From Mesoterricola silvestris (GTDB lineage Bacteria > Acidobacteriota > Holophagae > Holophagales > Holophagaceae): a stretch of 64,000 bases of DNA. Under the pieces are notes generated by a model that was given only the letters and a program-made list of their open reading frames with translations, ran no database searches and was not told where the DNA came from. The first letter of the stretch is position 1, and the number at the start of each line of letters is the position of its first letter. Positions 1-8,184 of the stretch are shown here, one piece after another. The DNA is taken from assembly GCF_030295405.1 (NCBI RefSeq), contig NZ_AP027080.1, forward strand, positions 4,200,001 to 4,264,000. The letters are read 5' to 3'. The position numbers and the translations under genes were made by a program.

Positions 1-186
1 GCGGAGATCCAGGTGAGGCTGGATTATGCAAAGCATGAACTGTGCGAGTACCCGGCATATGACTATCTTGTAGTGAACGACACGCTGGACCGGGCCTACC
101 GGGATCTGGAATCCATCGTGCTCGCCACCCGCCTCCGGCGGGAGCGGATGGGCGATACGGCGCAACGGATACTTGAAGGATTCTGA
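1..186 (+). CDS. gmk: guanylate kinase, C-terminal end (partial)
   Basis: Reading frame open at the left edge, 61 residues to TGA at 184-186. Guanylate kinase phosphorylates GMP to GDP in the cytosol. The visible part matches the family C-terminus: an E..YDYLVVND segment followed by LDRAYRDLESIVLATRLRRER, equivalent to the usual YDYVVVNDDLE.A...L..I...ER tail. The P-loop and GMP-binding part lie outside the window. The S41 protease gene starts 12 nt downstream on the same strand, so they may share a transcript. Identification rests on this short but characteristic tail. Confidence 0.82.
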   Translation, partial: AEIQVRLDYAKHELCEYPAYDYLVVNDTLDRAYRDLESIVLATRLRRERMGDTAQRILEGF

Positions 187-198
187 AGGGGCGCGAAC

Positions 199-1791
199 AT
201 GGCGCGTTGGTTCAAGAGCAGCTGGATCTGGATGGTCATCGGGGTCACGGTGGCGGTCTACGCCCCCCTGGCGGGACGCACCGGGGACGAGAAGGCCCGC
301 CAGCGGTCCCTCGACACCCTCACGGAGATCATGGGCCTGGTGCAGAAGCAGGCGGTGGACCCCCCGGCGCCCAAGCAGGTCTCCCACGCCTCCATCTCCG
401 GCATGCTCCACACCCTGGATCCCCACTCCTACTACATGGACGAATCCGAGTTCCGCACCATGCGCGAGGACCAGCGGGGCTCCTTCTTCGGCATCGGCTC
501 CATCATCCAGCAGCAGCCCGACGGGGTGGTGGTGGTGAGCACGGTGCGCGGCGGGCCCTCGGAAAAGGTGGGCATCCGCGCCGGGGACTTCATCCGCGAA
601 GTGGACGGCAAGAGCACCGAAGGCCTCACCAGTTCCGCCGTGGTGCAGAAGCTCCGGGGCGACAAGGGCACCGTGGTGGAGGTGGCCGTGCAGAGGGCGG
701 GCTTCCCCGGCCTCATCCGCTTCCCCATCACCCGCAGCGAGATCCCCTCCAACAGCGTCCAGTACGCCTTCATGCTCACGCCCACCACGGGGCTCATCGC
801 CATCAAGGACTTCGGGGAGACCACCTCGGAGGAGTTCGAGAAGGCCGTGCGCAACCTCAAGGCCCAGGGCATGACCGATCTCCTCCTGGACCTGCGCAAC
901 AACGGCGGCGGCATGCTGGACGCGGCCACGGGCATCTGCCGGCAGCTCCTGGGCTCGGGCGAGCTCATCGTCACCCAGAAGGGCCGCGACGGCCAGGACG
1001 TGCAGGAGACCCGCACCCCCAAGGGCTCCGTGCTGGACAACTTCCCCATCGTCATCCTCATCAACCGCAGCACCGCCTCGGCCTCGGAGATCGTCACCGG
1101 CGCCGTGCAGGACCACGACCGCGGCGTGGTGGTGGGCCAGACCAGCTGGGGCAAGGGCCTCGTGCAGGCCGTCATGCCCATCAACCGCACCCGGGGCCTG
1201 GCCCTGACCACCGCCCGCTACTACACCCCCTCGGGCCGGTGCATCCAGCGCGACTACCAGCACGGCATCGACGACTACCTGCTGCCCGAGGACCCCAAGG
1301 AGCCCCTGGGCGACAAGGGGCCCGTGTACAAGACCGACCTGGGCCGCACCGTCTACGGCGGCGGCGGCATCACCCCCGACTACACGGTGGAGAACGCCAA
1401 GCTCACCACCTTCGTGGGCAACCTCCGGTTCCGCACCAGCGCCTTCTTCAAATACGCCGTGATCCAGAAGGAGAAGCACGGCATCAAGCCCCAGCAGGCC
1501 CCCGACGACGAGCTCATGAAGTCCTTCCGCGCCTGGATGAAGGACCAGAAGATCGAATGCACCGACGCGGAGTGGAACGACCCCGCGAACCAGGCCGAGA
1601 TGCGCGACCAGCTGGCCATGGAGATGCAGAACGTCGCCTACGGCATGGAAGCCGGGTTCAAGTACATCTGCACCCGCGACCCCCAGGTGAAAAAGGCCCT
1701 GGAGGTCATGCCCGAGGCCGCGGCCATGCTCAAGAAGAAGGTCCTCTCCATGAAGGGCGCCAAGGATTCCCCGCTGGTCGCGCGGAACTGA
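199..1791 (+). CDS. S41 family C-terminal processing peptidase (CtpA/Prc type)
   Basis: 530 residues; periplasmic serine protease that trims C-termini of exported proteins. An N-terminal hydrophobic segment (about 9-25) serves as signal or anchor. A PDZ domain follows at about 90-170 (GIGSIIQQ, GIRAGDFIREVDG) and the S41 core at about 195-360. The Ser/Lys dyad is visible: S294 in STASASE and K319 in SWGKG, 25 residues apart as in E. coli Tsp and Bacillus CtpB. The C-terminal 130 residues are a family-typical helical tail. The start is supported by GAAGGGG about 8 nt upstream. It overlaps the next small membrane protein gene by 1 nt (TGATG), suggesting translational coupling. Confidence 0.93.
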   Translation: MARWFKSSWIWMVIGVTVAVYAPLAGRTGDEKARQRSLDTLTEIMGLVQKQAVDPPAPKQVSHASISGMLHTLDPHSYYMDESEFRTMREDQRGSFFGIGSIIQQQPDGVVVVSTVRGGPSEKVGIRAGDFIREVDGKSTEGLTSSAVVQKLRGDKGTVVEVAVQRAGFPGLIRFPITRSEIPSNSVQYAFMLTPTTGLIAIKDFGETTSEEFEKAVRNLKAQGMTDLLLDLRNNGGGMLDAATGICRQLLGSGELIVTQKGRDGQDVQETRTPKGSVLDNFPIVILINRSTASASEIVTGAVQDHDRGVVVGQTSWGKGLVQAVMPINRTRGLALTTARYYTPSGRCIQRDYQHGIDDYLLPEDPKEPLGDKGPVYKTDLGRTVYGGGGITPDYTVENAKLTTFVGNLRFRTSAFFKYAVIQKEKHGIKPQQAPDDELMKSFRAWMKDQKIECTDAEWNDPANQAEMRDQLAMEMQNVAYGMEAGFKYICTRDPQVKKALEVMPEAAAMLKKKVLSMKGAKDSPLVARN

Positions 1792-2090
1792 TGGCGAAAC
1801 CCAAGGCCTACTCCCCCCTCCTGGACACCCTCGGGCGGAGCCTCCGCTTCTTCTTCCTGCTCTGGGGGGGGATGCTGCTGGCGACCCTGGCGGCCTACAA
1901 CCGGGTGCGCCTGCCGGCCTTCGCCTGGACCTGGCCGAAATTCGCCCGGTTCTGGTACGCGCCCCTGGGGCGCGGGCTGATGCTGGGCATCGGCCTGGCC
2001 ATGTCCATCGCCGCCCTCATCGAGGTGTGGGAGCTGGTGGACCGGATCCTGGTGCGCTTCCTCCACGACCATGAGCGGGAGCGCCCGTGA
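1791..2090 (+). CDS. small two-helix membrane protein, function unknown
   Basis: 99 residues beginning at the ATG that overlaps the protease stop (TGATG). Two hydrophobic stretches, about 19-36 (FFFLLWGGMLLATLAAYN) and 64-84 (GLMLGIGLAMSIAALIEVW), predict two membrane helices joined by a Trp/Pro-rich loop; the C-terminus is charged (HDHERERP). I do not recognise a family. Its 3' end overlaps the GTG start of the following ABC permease by 4 nt (GTGA), so it is embedded in an operon with a periplasmic protease and a Lol-type transporter and may act at the inner membrane with one of them (inference). Confidence 0.7.
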   Translation: MAKPKAYSPLLDTLGRSLRFFFLLWGGMLLATLAAYNRVRLPAFAWTWPKFARFWYAPLGRGLMLGIGLAMSIAALIEVWELVDRILVRFLHDHERERP

Positions 2091-3322
2091 CCTCCTTCGA
2101 GGCCTTCGTCGCCAACCGGTACCTCCACACCCGCAAGAAGGGCGCCTTCGTGCGCGTCATGGTGCGCTTCGCGCGCTGGGGCATCGCCCTGGGGGTCTTC
2201 GCCATGGTGGTGGCCCTGGCCATCGCCAATGGGCTCATGGAGGAGATCCAGGCCAATCTCTTCTCCGCCACGGGGCACTTCACGGTGGCGCACCTGGAGG
2301 GGGAGATCCCCGACACCCAGGCCGCCCTGGCCCGCATCCGCAGCACCCCCGGGGTGGTGGCGGCGAGCCCCATGCGCATGGACCACGGCCTGGTTCGGCC
2401 CACGAATTCCGACGCCCCCCCTTCCCCGCTGCTGCTCAAGGGCGTGGACCCGGCCTCGGCCCACGGCACCTCGCGCATCTTCGATTCCCTGGAGCCCGGG
2501 CCGGTGGAGAGCCTCAAGGAGGGGGAGATCCTCCTGGGCGCCACGCTGGCCAAGGACCTGGGCCTGCGCATCGGCGACCCGGTGGCGGTGGTCTTCATGC
2601 GGCTGGACCTGGGCCTCTCCGGCCTCCAGCCCAAGATGGCCGCCTACAAGGTCGCGGGGATCTTCACGAGCCACATCGGCGAGTACGACAAGGCCTGGGG
2701 CTTCATCCACATCAACGATTCCATGCGCCTGGCCACCAGCGACCAGGCCGAGTTCATCGAGGTGCGCGCCGCCAGCATCGACGCCATCGAGCGCACCAAG
2801 CCCGCGGTGCTGGAGGCCCTCAACCACGGCGCCAAGGGGCCCTGGCTCGCCCAGGACCTGCGCGACACCAACCGGGCCCTCTTCGCGGCGCTGCGGGTGG
2901 AGAAGTGGATGATGGCGGCCATCTTCTCGCTCATCGTGCTCATCGCCGTCTTCAATATCGTGGCCAGCCTGGTGCTCCTGGTGACGGAGAAGCGCCGGGA
3001 CCTGGGCGTCCTGCTGGCCCTGGGCGCCACCCCGGGCCAGGTCCAGCGGCTCTTCGAGCTGCAGGGGCTGCGCATCGGCGCCGTGGGCACCCTTTGGGGC
3101 CTGGCGGTGTCCGTGCCGCTGTGCCTGGTGGCCGACAAATACAAGCTCATCAAGCTGCCGTCGGCGGTGTACGACTTCATCACCTACGTGCCCCTGCGCC
3201 TGAGCCTTTTCGACATCCTCGCGGTGGCGGTCTTCCCGCTGCTGGTGGCCTGGGCCGCCTCCCGGTACCCGGCGCGCCGGGCCTCGAGGGTGGATCCCGT
3301 GGACGCCCTGCGGGCCGAGTGA
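2087..3322 (+). CDS. lipoprotein-releasing ABC transporter permease (LolC/LolE family)
   Basis: 411 residues from a GTG start overlapping the previous stop (GTGA). It starts with a typical LolC/E N-terminus (FEAFVANRYLHTRKK), then TM1 at about 25-47. A large periplasmic MacB_PCD-like domain follows, then an FtsX domain with three C-terminal helices; EKRRDLGVLLALGATPGQVQRLF is the usual coupling region and PARRASRVDPVDALRAE the usual end. LolCDE complexes extract mature lipoproteins from the inner membrane for delivery to the outer membrane. Its ATPase partner is two genes downstream, after an exonuclease gene. Only one Lol permease is present here, so it may act as a homodimer (LolF-like), which is an inference. 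Confidence 0.88.
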   Translation: MTSFEAFVANRYLHTRKKGAFVRVMVRFARWGIALGVFAMVVALAIANGLMEEIQANLFSATGHFTVAHLEGEIPDTQAALARIRSTPGVVAASPMRMDHGLVRPTNSDAPPSPLLLKGVDPASAHGTSRIFDSLEPGPVESLKEGEILLGATLAKDLGLRIGDPVAVVFMRLDLGLSGLQPKMAAYKVAGIFTSHIGEYDKAWGFIHINDSMRLATSDQAEFIEVRAASIDAIERTKPAVLEALNHGAKGPWLAQDLRDTNRALFAALRVEKWMMAAIFSLIVLIAVFNIVASLVLLVTEKRRDLGVLLALGATPGQVQRLFELQGLRIGAVGTLWGLAVSVPLCLVADKYKLIKLPSAVYDFITYVPLRLSLFDILAVAVFPLLVAWAASRYPARRASRVDPVDALRAE

Positions 3323-3328
3323 GGAACC

Positions 3329-3895
3329 ATGAGCCAATCCCTGCTCTTCATCGACACCGAGACCGGCGGGCTGGATCCCCGGAAGCACAGCCTCCTGAGC
3401 GTGGCCCTGGTGGTGGGCGACGCCGGCGGGGTCGCCAACAGCCTGGAGATCCTCATCCGCCACGAGCCCTACGTGGTTTCGGCCGGGGGCATGAAGGTCA
3501 ACCGCATCGACCTGGTGAAGCACACCGCCGCCGCCCTGGAGCCGGACATGGCCCTGGGCGTGATGAATGTCTTCCTGGACCAGCACTTCCCCCACCTGTG
3601 CAAGCCCATCACCCTGGCCGGGCACAACGTCGGCTTCGACCAGGCCTTCCTGGGCGCCTTCGTGGAAGGCCTGGGGCACAAGCTCGAACCCCGCTTCAGC
3701 CACCGGGTGGTGGACACCCACAGCCTGGCCGCGGCCCTGCGGGACGCCGGCAAGCTGCCCCTGGAGAACCTGGGCTCCTCCGCCCTCTTCGACCACTTCG
3801 GCATCGAGGTGCCCGAGGACAAGCGCCACACGGCCCTGGGCGACGCCCTGGCGACCTTCGAACTGTACTGGAAGCTCGTGGGGCTCATGCGATGA
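3329..3895 (+). CDS. DEDDh-family 3'-5' exonuclease
   Basis: 188 residues. The DnaQ-like DEDDh motifs are complete: ExoI D9-T-E11 (FIDTETGGLDP), ExoII with D104 in GHNVGFDQAF, ExoIII H167 and D172 in HTALGDALATF. This predicts metal-dependent 3'-5' exonuclease activity on DNA or RNA; overall size resembles RNase T or stand-alone epsilon-like enzymes, and the substrate cannot be told from sequence. It begins 6 nt after the Lol-type permease and its stop overlaps the ATPase start (ATGA), so it is translationally embedded inside an ABC transporter operon to which it has no obvious functional tie. Confidence 0.9.
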   Translation: MSQSLLFIDTETGGLDPRKHSLLSVALVVGDAGGVANSLEILIRHEPYVVSAGGMKVNRIDLVKHTAAALEPDMALGVMNVFLDQHFPHLCKPITLAGHNVGFDQAFLGAFVEGLGHKLEPRFSHRVVDTHSLAAALRDAGKLPLENLGSSALFDHFGIEVPEDKRHTALGDALATFELYWKLVGLMR

Positions 3896-4566
3896 CGGGG
3901 CTGGCCCTTTCCATCAAGGATCTCCACAAGACCTACACCGGCGCCGAACACCCGGTGTTCGACGGGTTCTCCATGGCGGTGGAGCCCGGCGAACTGTGCG
4001 CCATCGTGGGCGTGTCGGGGGTGGGCAAGACCACCCTGCTCAATTGCGTGGCCGGACTGGACCGCTGGGAGGGCGGCACCATCGAGGTGGGCGGTGACCC
4101 GGTCCCCATGGGCCGGCCCGAGGCCTCCGCCCTCTTCCGGCGCGAGCACGTGGGCCTGGCCTTCCAGCAGCCCCACCTGCTGCCCGAATTCACGGTGGAG
4201 GAGAACCTCCTCATGCCCATCCGCATCGCCGGGGAGGTCACCCCCGCCCACCACGCGTGGGTGGCGGAGCTCCTGGACACCGTAGGGCTGGCTGGCCTGG
4301 GCGGGCGCCTGCCTGGCACCCTCTCCGGTGGCCAGGCCGCCCGGGTGGGACTGGCCCGGGCCCTGGCCCGCAAGCCGGGCCTCTGGCTCCTGGACGAGCC
4401 CACGGGGAACCTGGACCCCGCCACCGCCCTGGAAGTCTTCGAATTCCTCCTGCGGCTGCACCAGGATCTGAGGCCCACCACGCTGCTGGTGACCCACAAC
4501 ATGGCGCTGGCCGAGCGGTGTGGCCGGACCCTGCGCCTGGGCCCGGAGGAGCCTCGGCAGGGATGA
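3892..4566 (+). CDS. lolD: ABC transporter ATP-binding protein (LolD family)
   Basis: 224 residues. Walker A is GVSGVGKT (40-47), Q-loop in LAFQQPHLLPEFTVEEN, signature LSGGQ (144-148), Walker B LWLLDEPT (164-171) and switch His in VTHN. The MacB/LolD subfamily layout fits the LolC/E-like permease upstream, so the pair probably drives lipoprotein release from the inner membrane. The start overlaps the exonuclease stop by ATGA. The Val in the Walker A (usual form GxSGSGKS) and Ala-Ala after the signature Gln instead of the common QQR are mild departures but leave all nucleotide-binding residues intact. Confidence 0.88.
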   Translation: MTGLALSIKDLHKTYTGAEHPVFDGFSMAVEPGELCAIVGVSGVGKTTLLNCVAGLDRWEGGTIEVGGDPVPMGRPEASALFRREHVGLAFQQPHLLPEFTVEENLLMPIRIAGEVTPAHHAWVAELLDTVGLAGLGGRLPGTLSGGQAARVGLARALARKPGLWLLDEPTGNLDPATALEVFEFLLRLHQDLRPTTLLVTHNMALAERCGRTLRLGPEEPRQG

Positions 4567-4613
4567 ACCATTCTGTGGCCAATCCCCTCCGGGCCTGACT
4601 ACACTACGGCGCC

Positions 4614-5483
4614 ATGCGAATCGCGAATCCCATCTACGACGTCGTATTCAAATACCTGCTCGATGACGAGAAGGTGGCGCGGCTGCTGCTTTCCGCCCTG
4701 CTGGGCAAGGAAGTGCTGGCGCTGCAGTTCCGGCCCACGGAGGTCCAGCACGAGGCGCCCCGGCCCGACGGGTCCCAGCTCCTGGTCCTGCGCATGGATT
4801 TCGCGGCCACGGTGCAGCTGGAGGACGGCGGCAGCAAGCTGGTCCTCATCGAGATCCAGAAGGCCCGCACCGCCCGGGACGTGCAGCGGTTCAGGCGCTA
4901 CCTCGGGACGAACTACGCCAGCCCGGAGAACACCTACCTGGACCCGGAGGGCAGGCCCCAGTCCCTGCCCATCGTCACCATCTACTTCCTGGGCGAAGGG
5001 CTGGAGCGCGTCGACGTGCCGGTGCTCAGGATCAACCGCCACTACCTGGACGTGGCCACCGGCGACGAGGTGCGGGTCACCGATCCCTTCGTGGAGGCCC
5101 TCACCCACGACGCCATCGTGGTCCAGATCAACCGCCTCAAGAACCACCGGCGCACCGAACTGGAGCGGCTGCTGGAGGTGTTCGACCAGGGCCTCGCCTC
5201 CCGTTCGGATCCCCACCTCCTGGACATCCTCGAGGAGAACTTCCCGGAGCGCCACCGGGAGGTCCTGCGCCGGCTCATGCGGGCCGGGGCCGAGGAGGAG
5301 CTCCGGGGGAAGATGGACGTGGAGGACGACGTCCTGGCCGCCTTCCAGGACCATGCCCGGGAGGCCTCGGACTTCCGGCAGGCGCTCCTGGAGAAGGACC
5401 AGATCATCGGGGAGAAGGACCAGATCATCGAGGAGAAGGACCTCCTCATCGCCGACCTGACGCGGCGCCTGGGCAAGGCCTGA
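4614..5483 (+). CDS. Rpn/YhgA-like PD-(D/E)XK nuclease-family protein with heptad-repeat tail
   Basis: 289 residues. The N-terminus NPIYDVVFKYLLDDEKVARLLLSALLG is characteristic of PD-(D/E)XK nuclease-family (Rpn/TIGR01784-like) proteins. Putative catalytic residues are D62 (RMDFAAT) and E80-x-Q82 (IEIQK), with the preceding long YxxxxD helix region. Residues about 225-289 form an acidic/basic coiled coil that ends in three consecutive 7-residue units (EKDQIIG, EKDQIIE, EKDLLIA). Family members are linked to transposon or recombination functions, or are stand-alone nucleases. There is no transposase domain or flanking repeat here. It is monocistronic and convergent with ruvX, 11 nt apart. Activity is predicted only. 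Confidence 0.75.
   Translation: MRIANPIYDVVFKYLLDDEKVARLLLSALLGKEVLALQFRPTEVQHEAPRPDGSQLLVLRMDFAATVQLEDGGSKLVLIEIQKARTARDVQRFRRYLGTNYASPENTYLDPEGRPQSLPIVTIYFLGEGLERVDVPVLRINRHYLDVATGDEVRVTDPFVEALTHDAIVVQINRLKNHRRTELERLLEVFDQGLASRSDPHLLDILEENFPERHREVLRRLMRAGAEEELRGKMDVEDDVLAAFQDHAREASDFRQALLEKDQIIGEKDQIIEEKDLLIADLTRRLGKA
5391..5453 (+). repeat. three tandem 21-bp units encoding coiled-coil heptads
   Basis: Three adjacent 21-bp units (5391-5411, 5412-5432, 5433-5453), each starting GAGAAGGAC, encode EKDQIIG, EKDQIIE and EKDLLIA. Units 1 and 2 are nearly identical in DNA; unit 3 diverges in the middle. The unit length is exactly one coiled-coil heptad, so gain or loss by slippage would keep frame and coil register. 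Confidence 0.85.
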
Positions 5484-5494
5484 GGGCCGCCGGG

Positions 5495-5935
5495 TCAGAC
5501 CTCGGCGCTCCCCACCGCCCTGCCCTTCGCCCTGCGCGTCTCGATGAGATCGGCGAGCATCACCGCCGCGGCCGCGGCGTCCAGCCTGGCCTTGCGGTCC
5601 TTGGCCTTCACGCCCCGGGCCGCCAGGAGCCGCTCGGCCTCGACGCTGGTGAGCCGCTCGTCCCAGAACACCAGGGGGAGCCCGGTGCGGTCCCGCAGGG
5701 CCTCCCCGAATTTCCGGGCCAGGGGGGCCGTGGCGCTTTCGGCGCCGTCCTTGTGCAGGGGCAGGCCCACCAGGAGGGCCTGGGCGCCCTCCTCCTTCGC
5801 GAGCCGGGCCAGGCGCGCCAGGGAGGCCTCGCCCTGGTTGGGCCACACCTCGAAGGGGGAGGCGAGGATCTCCAGATCGTCCGTGAAGGCGATCCCGATG
5901 TTCTTGGTTCCGTGGTCCAGGCCCATCCAGCGCAT
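5495..5935 (-). CDS. ruvX: RuvX/YqgF family protein (putative pre-16S rRNA nuclease)
   Basis: 146 residues. RNase H-fold motifs are clear: GLDHGTKNIGIAFTD at the N-terminus, LLVGLPL, WDERLTSVEAERLL in the middle, and DAAAAAVMLADLIE with the third acidic residue. YqgF proteins act in 16S rRNA 5'-end maturation in E. coli; older annotations call them Holliday-junction resolvases. I chose the ATG at 5935 rather than the one at 5944 because AGGA lies 8 nt upstream of it and family proteins begin close to the GLDxG motif. It is divergent from ogt, with 18 nt between start codons. Confidence 0.88.
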   Translation of the reverse strand: MRWMGLDHGTKNIGIAFTDDLEILASPFEVWPNQGEASLARLARLAKEEGAQALLVGLPLHKDGAESATAPLARKFGEALRDRTGLPLVFWDERLTSVEAERLLAARGVKAKDRKARLDAAAAAVMLADLIETRRAKGRAVGSAEV

Positions 5936-5953
5936 ATGTGCCATCCTACATCC

Positions 5954-6430
5954 ATGGAACGGTTCCTGGACTTTCCCACGGCCCTGGGGGTCTGCCGGCT
6001 GCGGTGGACGGAGCGGGGGGTGCGCTCCCTGACCTTCGGCGTGGAGCACGAGCCGGGGGATCCGCCTCCCCCCTGGGTGGCGGAGGCGGTCCAGGCCCTC
6101 TCGGCCCATCTGGCGGGGGCGGAGGCCTCCCTGGACGGGATCCCCCTGGACCTGGAGGGGCTGCCCCCCTTCCGGCGAAGGGTGATGGACGTCCTCCGGT
6201 CCACCCGCCCCGGGCAGACCCTCACCTACGGGGCCGTGGCCCTGCTGGCGGGATCGCCGGGGGCGGCCCGGGCCGTGGGCCAGGCCGTGGCCCGGAACCC
6301 CCTGCCCATCCTGGTGCCCTGCCACCGGGTCCTGGCCTCGGACGGCCCGGGCGGGTTCTCCCTGTTCGGGAGCCTCGAGGCCAAGGCGCGCCTTCTGGCG
6401 CTCGAAGGCGTGCGGCTCCGGCATAATTGA
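5954..6430 (+). CDS. ogt: methylated-DNA--[protein]-cysteine S-methyltransferase
   Basis: 158 residues. Suicide DNA repair protein moving alkyl groups from O6-alkylguanine to its own cysteine. The active-site motif is VPCHRV with C123; the helix-turn-helix DNA-binding segment (TLTYGAVALLAGSPGAARAVGQAVARNP) and the C-terminal GGFSLFGSLEAKARLLALEG-like segment are typical. The N-terminal domain is short, as in Ogt forms lacking the Ada regulatory part. Start at 5954 follows the divergent ruvX start closely; no strong ribosome site is seen. murB begins 4 nt after the stop, so they are likely cotranscribed. Confidence 0.92.
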   Translation: MERFLDFPTALGVCRLRWTERGVRSLTFGVEHEPGDPPPPWVAEAVQALSAHLAGAEASLDGIPLDLEGLPPFRRRVMDVLRSTRPGQTLTYGAVALLAGSPGAARAVGQAVARNPLPILVPCHRVLASDGPGGFSLFGSLEAKARLLALEGVRLRHN

Positions 6431-6434
6431 GGCC

Positions 6435-7313
6435 ATGAAGCCCTGGCCCGACGATCTCCTGGCGATCCCCCACCGGCGGGACGTGCCCTTCGCGAAGCTC
6501 ACGACCCTGGGGGTGGGGGGGATCTGCCGGTGGCTCTTCGAGCCCGTGGACGAGGCCCAGGCCCAGGCCTTCGTCAGGGCCTGCGCCCGTGAGGGCCTCC
6601 CCCGGCGCGTGCTGGGCGGCGGCAGCAACCTGGTGGTCCTGGGGGATGTGGAGACCCCCGTGGTGCGCCTGAAATTCCCTCCGGAGGTGCGCCGGGAAGG
6701 CCTGGAGGTGCACGCGCCGGCCTCGTACGGCCACATCCGCCTCAGCGGCGACACGGCGGCCATGGGCCTTTCGGGCATGGAGTACGCCTCGGGCATCCCC
6801 GGCTCCGTGGGGGGCGCCCTGCACATGAACGCCGGGGCCTACGGCCGGGAGACGGTGGACGTCCTGGCCCGGTTCCGGTTCCTCACCCCCGAGGGGGACC
6901 TGGTGGAGAAGGCCCCGGAGCCGGGGGAGTTCCGCTACCGGTGGAGCTTCCTGGGGGAGGGCCGCATCGCCCTGGGCCTGGTGGTGCGCCTGGCCGAGGG
7001 GGATCCCGTCGCCATCCGCGCGCGGGTGGAGGAGTACCGGCAAAAGCGCGGCACCAGCCAGCCCCTGCACAAGCGCAACGCCGGGTGCGTGTTCAAGAAC
7101 CCCCCGGGCCAGAGCGCGGGGCGCCTCATCGACCAGGCCGGGCTCAAGGGCTTCCGGGTGGGCGACGCCGAGGTGAGCCCGGAGCACGGCAACTTCCTGG
7201 TGAACCTGGGGGGGGCCAGCGCCTCGGATTTCCGGGAGCTCATGGCCCGGGTCCGCGAGAAAGTGCTGGACGGCTTCGGCATTGAACTCGAACCTGAAGT
7301 GGAAATCTGGTAA
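6435..7313 (+). CDS. murB: UDP-N-acetylmuramate dehydrogenase
   Basis: 292 residues; FAD enzyme reducing UDP-GlcNAc-enolpyruvate to UDP-MurNAc with NADPH in peptidoglycan precursor synthesis. FAD-domain motifs: TLGVGG, RVLGGGSNLVV and ASGIPGSVGGALHMNAGAYG. The active-site loop NAGCVFKNP carries C218 at the position that is Ser in E. coli MurB (proton donor). The C-terminal GIELEPEVEIW is the usual ending. It heads a murB-ftsQ-ftsA-ftsZ run, the end of a division/cell-wall cluster; murC and ddl are not between murB and ftsQ here. Confidence 0.94.
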   Translation: MKPWPDDLLAIPHRRDVPFAKLTTLGVGGICRWLFEPVDEAQAQAFVRACAREGLPRRVLGGGSNLVVLGDVETPVVRLKFPPEVRREGLEVHAPASYGHIRLSGDTAAMGLSGMEYASGIPGSVGGALHMNAGAYGRETVDVLARFRFLTPEGDLVEKAPEPGEFRYRWSFLGEGRIALGLVVRLAEGDPVAIRARVEEYRQKRGTSQPLHKRNAGCVFKNPPGQSAGRLIDQAGLKGFRVGDAEVSPEHGNFLVNLGGASASDFRELMARVREKVLDGFGIELEPEVEIW

Positions 7314-7324
7314 ACCTGACTGCC

Positions 7325-8119
7325 ATGCCCATGCTTCCCCGCACCCGCCCGAAGCGACCCTGGATGCCCTGGGTCCGGGTGGCCCTGGTGGCCCTGCTGG
7401 TGACCGGGGCGGGCTACGCGGCCCTGGAGCTGGGCCACCGCTACCTGGGCCTCCAGAAGCTCACCATCGAGCAGGTGGCCATTTCCGGATGCCGGGGGGA
7501 GCGCCTGGCCCAGGCCCAGGCCATCGCGGACCAGGTTTGCCTGGGCAAGCCCCTGTTCTGGTTCGACGCGGAAAGGCTCCGGGAATCCCTGGAATCCAAG
7601 CGCTGGGTGAAGGGCCTCCTCATCCGCCGGGACCCCCCGGACCGGCTCAGCCTGGTCCTGGAGGAGCGCAAGCCCCTGCTCTGGCTCGTCCGCCCGGACG
7701 GGGTCTTCCTGGTGTCCGACGACGGGATTGTTCTTGATCGGCTCAATCAAGTGGATTTATCGCCCATTCCGGTGGTCGCGGATCCCAAAAGCCAGCAGGA
7801 CGGGCCCATGGTGCAGCTGATCCGCGCCGCCACGAGCCTGCGCAACAAACAGAAGGAGTTTTACGACCGGCTCACGGAGCTGCGGTGGAGCGACCGGGGC
7901 CCGGTGGCCTTCCTGGAGGGGCTGGACGCGCCCATCTACCTGTCCCGGGTGGAACCCACGAAAAACATACCCAATTTCCAGATGCTCTTCCTGAATGAGC
8001 TTTCCAAGAGGCCGGACGCGGCCGCCCTGCGGTACATCGACCTGAGGTGGGACGACGAGATCGCGGTGGGCGAACCCGCCGATTCCGCGCCGCCCAAGGC
8101 GGTGGCCCAGCCCCGCTGA
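7325..8119 (+). CDS. ftsQ: cell division protein FtsQ (POTRA-domain divisome protein)
   Basis: 264 residues. A basic N-terminus is followed by one membrane helix (about 17-37) and then a POTRA domain (LTIEQVAISGCRGERLAQAQAIADQV...) and the FtsQ beta domain (KRWVKGLLIRRDPPDRLSLVLEERKPLLWLV...DGIVLDR). FtsQ bridges early and late divisome proteins through FtsB/FtsL and sits in the inner membrane with its bulk in the periplasm. Sequence conservation in FtsQ is low; the POTRA layout and the position directly before ftsA-ftsZ make the assignment secure. Confidence 0.9.
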   Translation: MPMLPRTRPKRPWMPWVRVALVALLVTGAGYAALELGHRYLGLQKLTIEQVAISGCRGERLAQAQAIADQVCLGKPLFWFDAERLRESLESKRWVKGLLIRRDPPDRLSLVLEERKPLLWLVRPDGVFLVSDDGIVLDRLNQVDLSPIPVVADPKSQQDGPMVQLIRAATSLRNKQKEFYDRLTELRWSDRGPVAFLEGLDAPIYLSRVEPTKNIPNFQMLFLNELSKRPDAAALRYIDLRWDDEIAVGEPADSAPPKAVAQPR

Positions 8120-8184
8120 ATTTTCAACCCTGTAAATCCAGTTCCCGCGCGGTTATGCTTGGGGTCAAGGAAACAGGAATACTC

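Noticed and set aside
1895-3829. Long minus-strand open frame (644 codons) opposite the Lol permease
   Set aside because: Composition is His/Gln/Gly/Val-rich typical of antisense frames in GC-rich genes; the plus-strand frames have clear families.
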